From the NCBI GenBank assembly GCA_002720975.1, contig PBIX01000015.1:9938-52308 (forward strand): a stretch of 42,371 nucleotides of DNA. The letters are read 5' to 3'. Both the position numbers and the translations under genes were made by a program. Under the pieces are notes generated by a model. That model made no database searches. It was not told the origin of the DNA and saw nothing but the letters and a program-made list of their open reading frames with translations. Of this stretch, positions 40,541 through 42,371 are shown one piece after another. Numbering within the stretch: position 1 is the stretch's first letter; every line of letters starts with the position of its first letter. This DNA comes from Planctomycetota bacterium. GTDB lineage: Bacteria; Planctomycetota; UBA1135; GCA-002686595.

Positions 40541-41632
40541 AGCACCTACTGGCGCCACGTGCTGGCGTCCTCGATCTCAACCGACTGCACGTCGGACGTT
40601 GCCTGTGAATCGGTAGGGAATGATGGCTACGTCCAGCGCCACAATGCCCAGATGTTCGAGGAAGGCCGCTCGTTCAGCGGCAATGAACGCGACAAGCTGT
40701 TCATGAACCGTGGGGACGGGACCTTTGCGGACCTCTCCGACCTCTCCGGATGTGACAACCCCAACGACGGGCGTGCCACGATTGGCTGTGACTTTGACGA
40801 CGATGGCGACGTGGACCTGTTCGTGCACGAACTGCAACGGGAGCGTCATAGCCTCTATCGCAACGAGCTGGGCACGGAGTTTGGTGGGTTCTTGAAGGTG
40901 CGCTTGAGGGCCACCCGAGGTCAATGGGAGGGTATCGGCTCCAAGGTCATCGTCCATGGCCCCCATGGCCCTGTAGCACAGCTGCTCTCACGCGGGGCGG
41001 GCTTCGTGAGTTGTCAGGCACCGGAGCTGGTCTTCGGCCTGGGCCAACTGGAGGAGGCCCGGGTGCAGGTCCGCTGGCCCTCTGGGGAACTGGAGGAGTT
41101 TGGCCAGGTGGCCGCAGGGTCCCGGGCCATCCTGGAACAGGGGTCGGGCACTGCGACCCTGGTCGAGGGACACGTGCGTCGCCTCCCCGATCCCATGCCG
41201 CCGGGACTGCGAGTCAACGTGGGTGCCAAGGTCGCCGCACTGAAGCTGTCCGACGACGCAGGTGAGACGGCGACCCTGGACCTGGGCGCTCTGGCCGGAG
41301 ACGGTCGCCTATTCCTGAACCTGTGGGCGAGCTACTGTGGTCCCTGCGTCGCAGAGATGGGGTATCTGGCGCAGGTGAACAAACGCAGCGGCGCGCGATT
41401 GATCTGCGTTTCAGTCGATGGAGCCGGGCAACAGGACAAGGCGCGTGGAATTCTCAATCAGCGCGCGCCCGGTGTGAGTGGGTTCTATCTGGTCAACGGT
41501 GAGGATGGGCTGGGTGATCTGGTAGACCTGGAGCGCTTGCCGATCCCGACGACACTGATCCTCAATGGCGAGGGGCAGATTGAAGGGATTGTGCAGGGGG
41601 TGCTGGAGAGAGGGGACGGCCCGTGGCGCTAG
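40541..41632 (+). CDS. C-terminal part: last FG-GAP repeat, ASPIC/UnbV domain and thioredoxin-like domain
   Basis: This continues the previous gene in the same frame. The first plausible start of its own is GTG at 40559. The 363 codons encode a final repeat (DFDDDGDVDLFVHELQ), an ASPIC/UnbV domain (IGSKVIVHGPHGPVAQLL, LVFGLGQLEEARVQVRWPSG) and a TlpA-like thioredoxin domain with FLNLWASYCGPCVAEMGYL, where CGPC is the redox pair. The ASPIC/UnbV part normally follows FG-GAP repeats in one chain, so the two pieces belong together. The thioredoxin fusion suggests a periplasmic redox role. If there is no readthrough this part would lack a signal peptide and probably be inactive. Confidence 0.7.
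   Translation, partial: STYWRHVLASSISTDCTSDVACESVGNDGYVQRHNAQMFEEGRSFSGNERDKLFMNRGDGTFADLSDLSGCDNPNDGRATIGCDFDDDGDVDLFVHELQRERHSLYRNELGTEFGGFLKVRLRATRGQWEGIGSKVIVHGPHGPVAQLLSRGAGFVSCQAPELVFGLGQLEEARVQVRWPSGELEEFGQVAAGSRAILEQGSGTATLVEGHVRRLPDPMPPGLRVNVGAKVAALKLSDDAGETATLDLGALAGDGRLFLNLWASYCGPCVAEMGYLAQVNKRSGARLICVSVDGAGQQDKARGILNQRAPGVSGFYLVNGEDGLGDLVDLERLPIPTTLILNGEGQIEGIVQGVLERGDGPWR
40551..40569 (+). other. Stem-loop just after the in-frame TGA
   Basis: GGCGCCA-CGTGC-TGGCGTC is a 7-bp stem with one G-T pair. It starts 10 bases after the TGA that splits the FG-GAP/ASPIC gene. A structure in this place can promote stop readthrough, but such stems are also common by chance in GC-rich DNA. Confidence 0.25.
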
Positions 41633-41755
41633 GACCAGGGGTCCTTACGTAGCCGAGCTCGCGCCCGGTACGGCAAGTCGATCAGCGAACCCTCTCTCAG
41701 GGCAGAGCCCTATTCCTTGCATCCGTCGCTGGCCGAAGCCAGGAAGGTCGGCGCG

Positions 41756-42371
41756 CTACTTCGACCCAGCAGACAGGTTCCGTGCGGGCATGCGGGCGAC
41801 CAACTCAAGAGAGATCTCATCCAGAACGGCCGCACGCAGAGCCTCTTCGGAACTGTAGTTGGTGACGCTGTTCAGGGCCACCATCCCATCCATACGCGCC
41901 GCCCACAGGGGCGTGCTCCCTTCGACGGCAGCGGGATCCACCATGCGCACTTCCACGTCCACGTCCAATCTCTTTTCTGTGGCCCAGTACCGCTCGCTCC
42001 AGCTGTGCACGATGATCTCACACACGGCCTGCTCACCTACGGCTCCCGCGCTGTACGACGCATTCACGACGCTGCTATCCACGAAGTCCAAGGACAAGGG
42101 GCTGTAGCGGCGGCGCACCAAGGCACGCTGCATGGCCTGACGCAACCCCCACTGGGGCACAGCGTCACGATGACGCTGACTCATGTCCTCCATGTGAATG
42201 GCAACCGGAGCCACGGCCACGTCTGCGGGGTTGAGCTCCTCCAACCCCGTGCCCGCAAGGACGGCAACCCCACCCCCGCGCTGCTCGGGAATGCTGTTCG
42301 GCAAAGCGCAGGAGGCGATGGTGAAGAGCGCCGTGACGGCCAGGGCCTGAATGGAACGGTGGGTGGTGGAT
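41756..42371 (-). CDS. Lipoprotein, DUF799/GNA1162-like, 5' end cut by the window
   Basis: The frame is open to the window edge, so the start lies beyond 42371. The visible N terminus HRSIQALAVTALFTIASC ends in a good lipobox (IASC) and continues ALPNSIP. The next part has AVAPVAIHMEDM, a helix with LRQAMQRALVRRRYSPLSLDFVD, then CEIIVHSWSERYWATEKRLDVDVEVRMVDP and LWAARMDG. This resembles the DUF799/GNA1162 and CsgG-like outer-membrane lipoprotein pattern, where a short helix is followed by strands ending in D-x-x-G-x-x-LW. Its function is unknown. The 123 bases between it and the thioredoxin gene hold nothing I can name. Confidence 0.6.
   Translation of the reverse strand, partial: STTHRSIQALAVTALFTIASCALPNSIPEQRGGGVAVLAGTGLEELNPADVAVAPVAIHMEDMSQRHRDAVPQWGLRQAMQRALVRRRYSPLSLDFVDSSVVNASYSAGAVGEQAVCEIIVHSWSERYWATEKRLDVDVEVRMVDPAAVEGSTPLWAARMDGMVALNSVTNYSSEEALRAAVLDEISLELVARMPARNLSAGSK

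Noticed and set aside
40538-40569. Selenocysteine at the in-frame TGA with a SECIS element
   Set aside because: The site is in a linker between FG-GAP repeats, not at a redox motif. The stem-loop lacks the usual loop bases, and no selenium genes are in the window.
1-42371. CRISPR array, insertion sequence, phage or integrase genes
   Set aside because: I found no regularly spaced repeats, no transposase or integrase motifs and no attachment-site duplication next to the tRNA gene.

Overview
The window is GC-rich, densely coded chromosomal DNA. It most likely comes from a member of the Planctomycetota outside the well-studied genera. The main evidence is a DUF1501 plus DUF1549/LamG/DUF1553 gene pair, which is a hallmark of that phylum. 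Supporting evidence is an FG-GAP/ASPIC-UnbV lipoprotein, a type III glutamine synthetase, carboxypeptidase-regulatory-like surface proteins and OleBCD. The class cannot be fixed from sequence alone. I see no insertion sequence, phage, CRISPR array or rRNA gene. One tRNA gene, tRNA-Met(CAT), is present.

Layout. (1) 132-6229: a small secreted protein, a polyamine-type GNAT acetyltransferase, an SGNH hydrolase, an arylsulfotransferase-like lipoprotein, a GT-C type membrane glycosyltransferase and a carboxylesterase. (2) 6287-13500: a GbsR/MarR regulator with its own promoter and a perfect palindromic operator. It is followed on the same strand by a type II fatty-acid-synthase-like operon: ketosynthase, acyl carrier protein, two phytoene-desaturase-like FAD enzymes, FabG, FabZ and FabI. 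(3) 13515-18908, opposite strand: a methyltransferase and the DUF1501 / DUF1549-DUF1553 pair. (4) 18969-23216: a phosphopantetheinyl transferase followed by oleB, oleC and oleD with stop/start overlaps. (5) 23221-27247: a DNA glycosylase, glnN (GSIII), tRNA-Met and a ChrR-like cupin. (6) 27604-34256, opposite strand: a tight five-gene run of gltX, metallophosphoesterase, beta-propeller, carboxypeptidase-regulatory repeat protein and Ppx/GppA. (7) 34398-42371: adenosine deaminase, esterase, beta-barrel porin, queF, a DUF4863 cupin, a FG-GAP/ASPIC/thioredoxin gene split by one in-frame TGA, and a lipoprotein cut by the window edge.

How the genes may work together. Regions 2 and 4 look like one lipid-biosynthesis island with an unrelated block between its halves. 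The ketosynthase, FabG, FabZ and FabI form a complete elongation cycle on a dedicated carrier protein, and the nearby PPTase could activate that protein. The two COG1233-type desaturases are the unusual part. A FAS II set with a desaturase pair resembles the clusters proposed for ladderane lipids in anammox planctomycetes. OleBCD is the beta-keto acid to beta-lactone to olefin branch, but the thiolase OleA that normally starts it is absent from the window. The product is unknown.

A second, genome-style signal stands out. Many first-of-transcript genes have a TANNNT box 6-10 bases before the start codon and no Shine-Dalgarno. Several internal operon genes instead have GAGGAG or GGAGG at normal spacing. 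This looks like widespread leaderless transcription.
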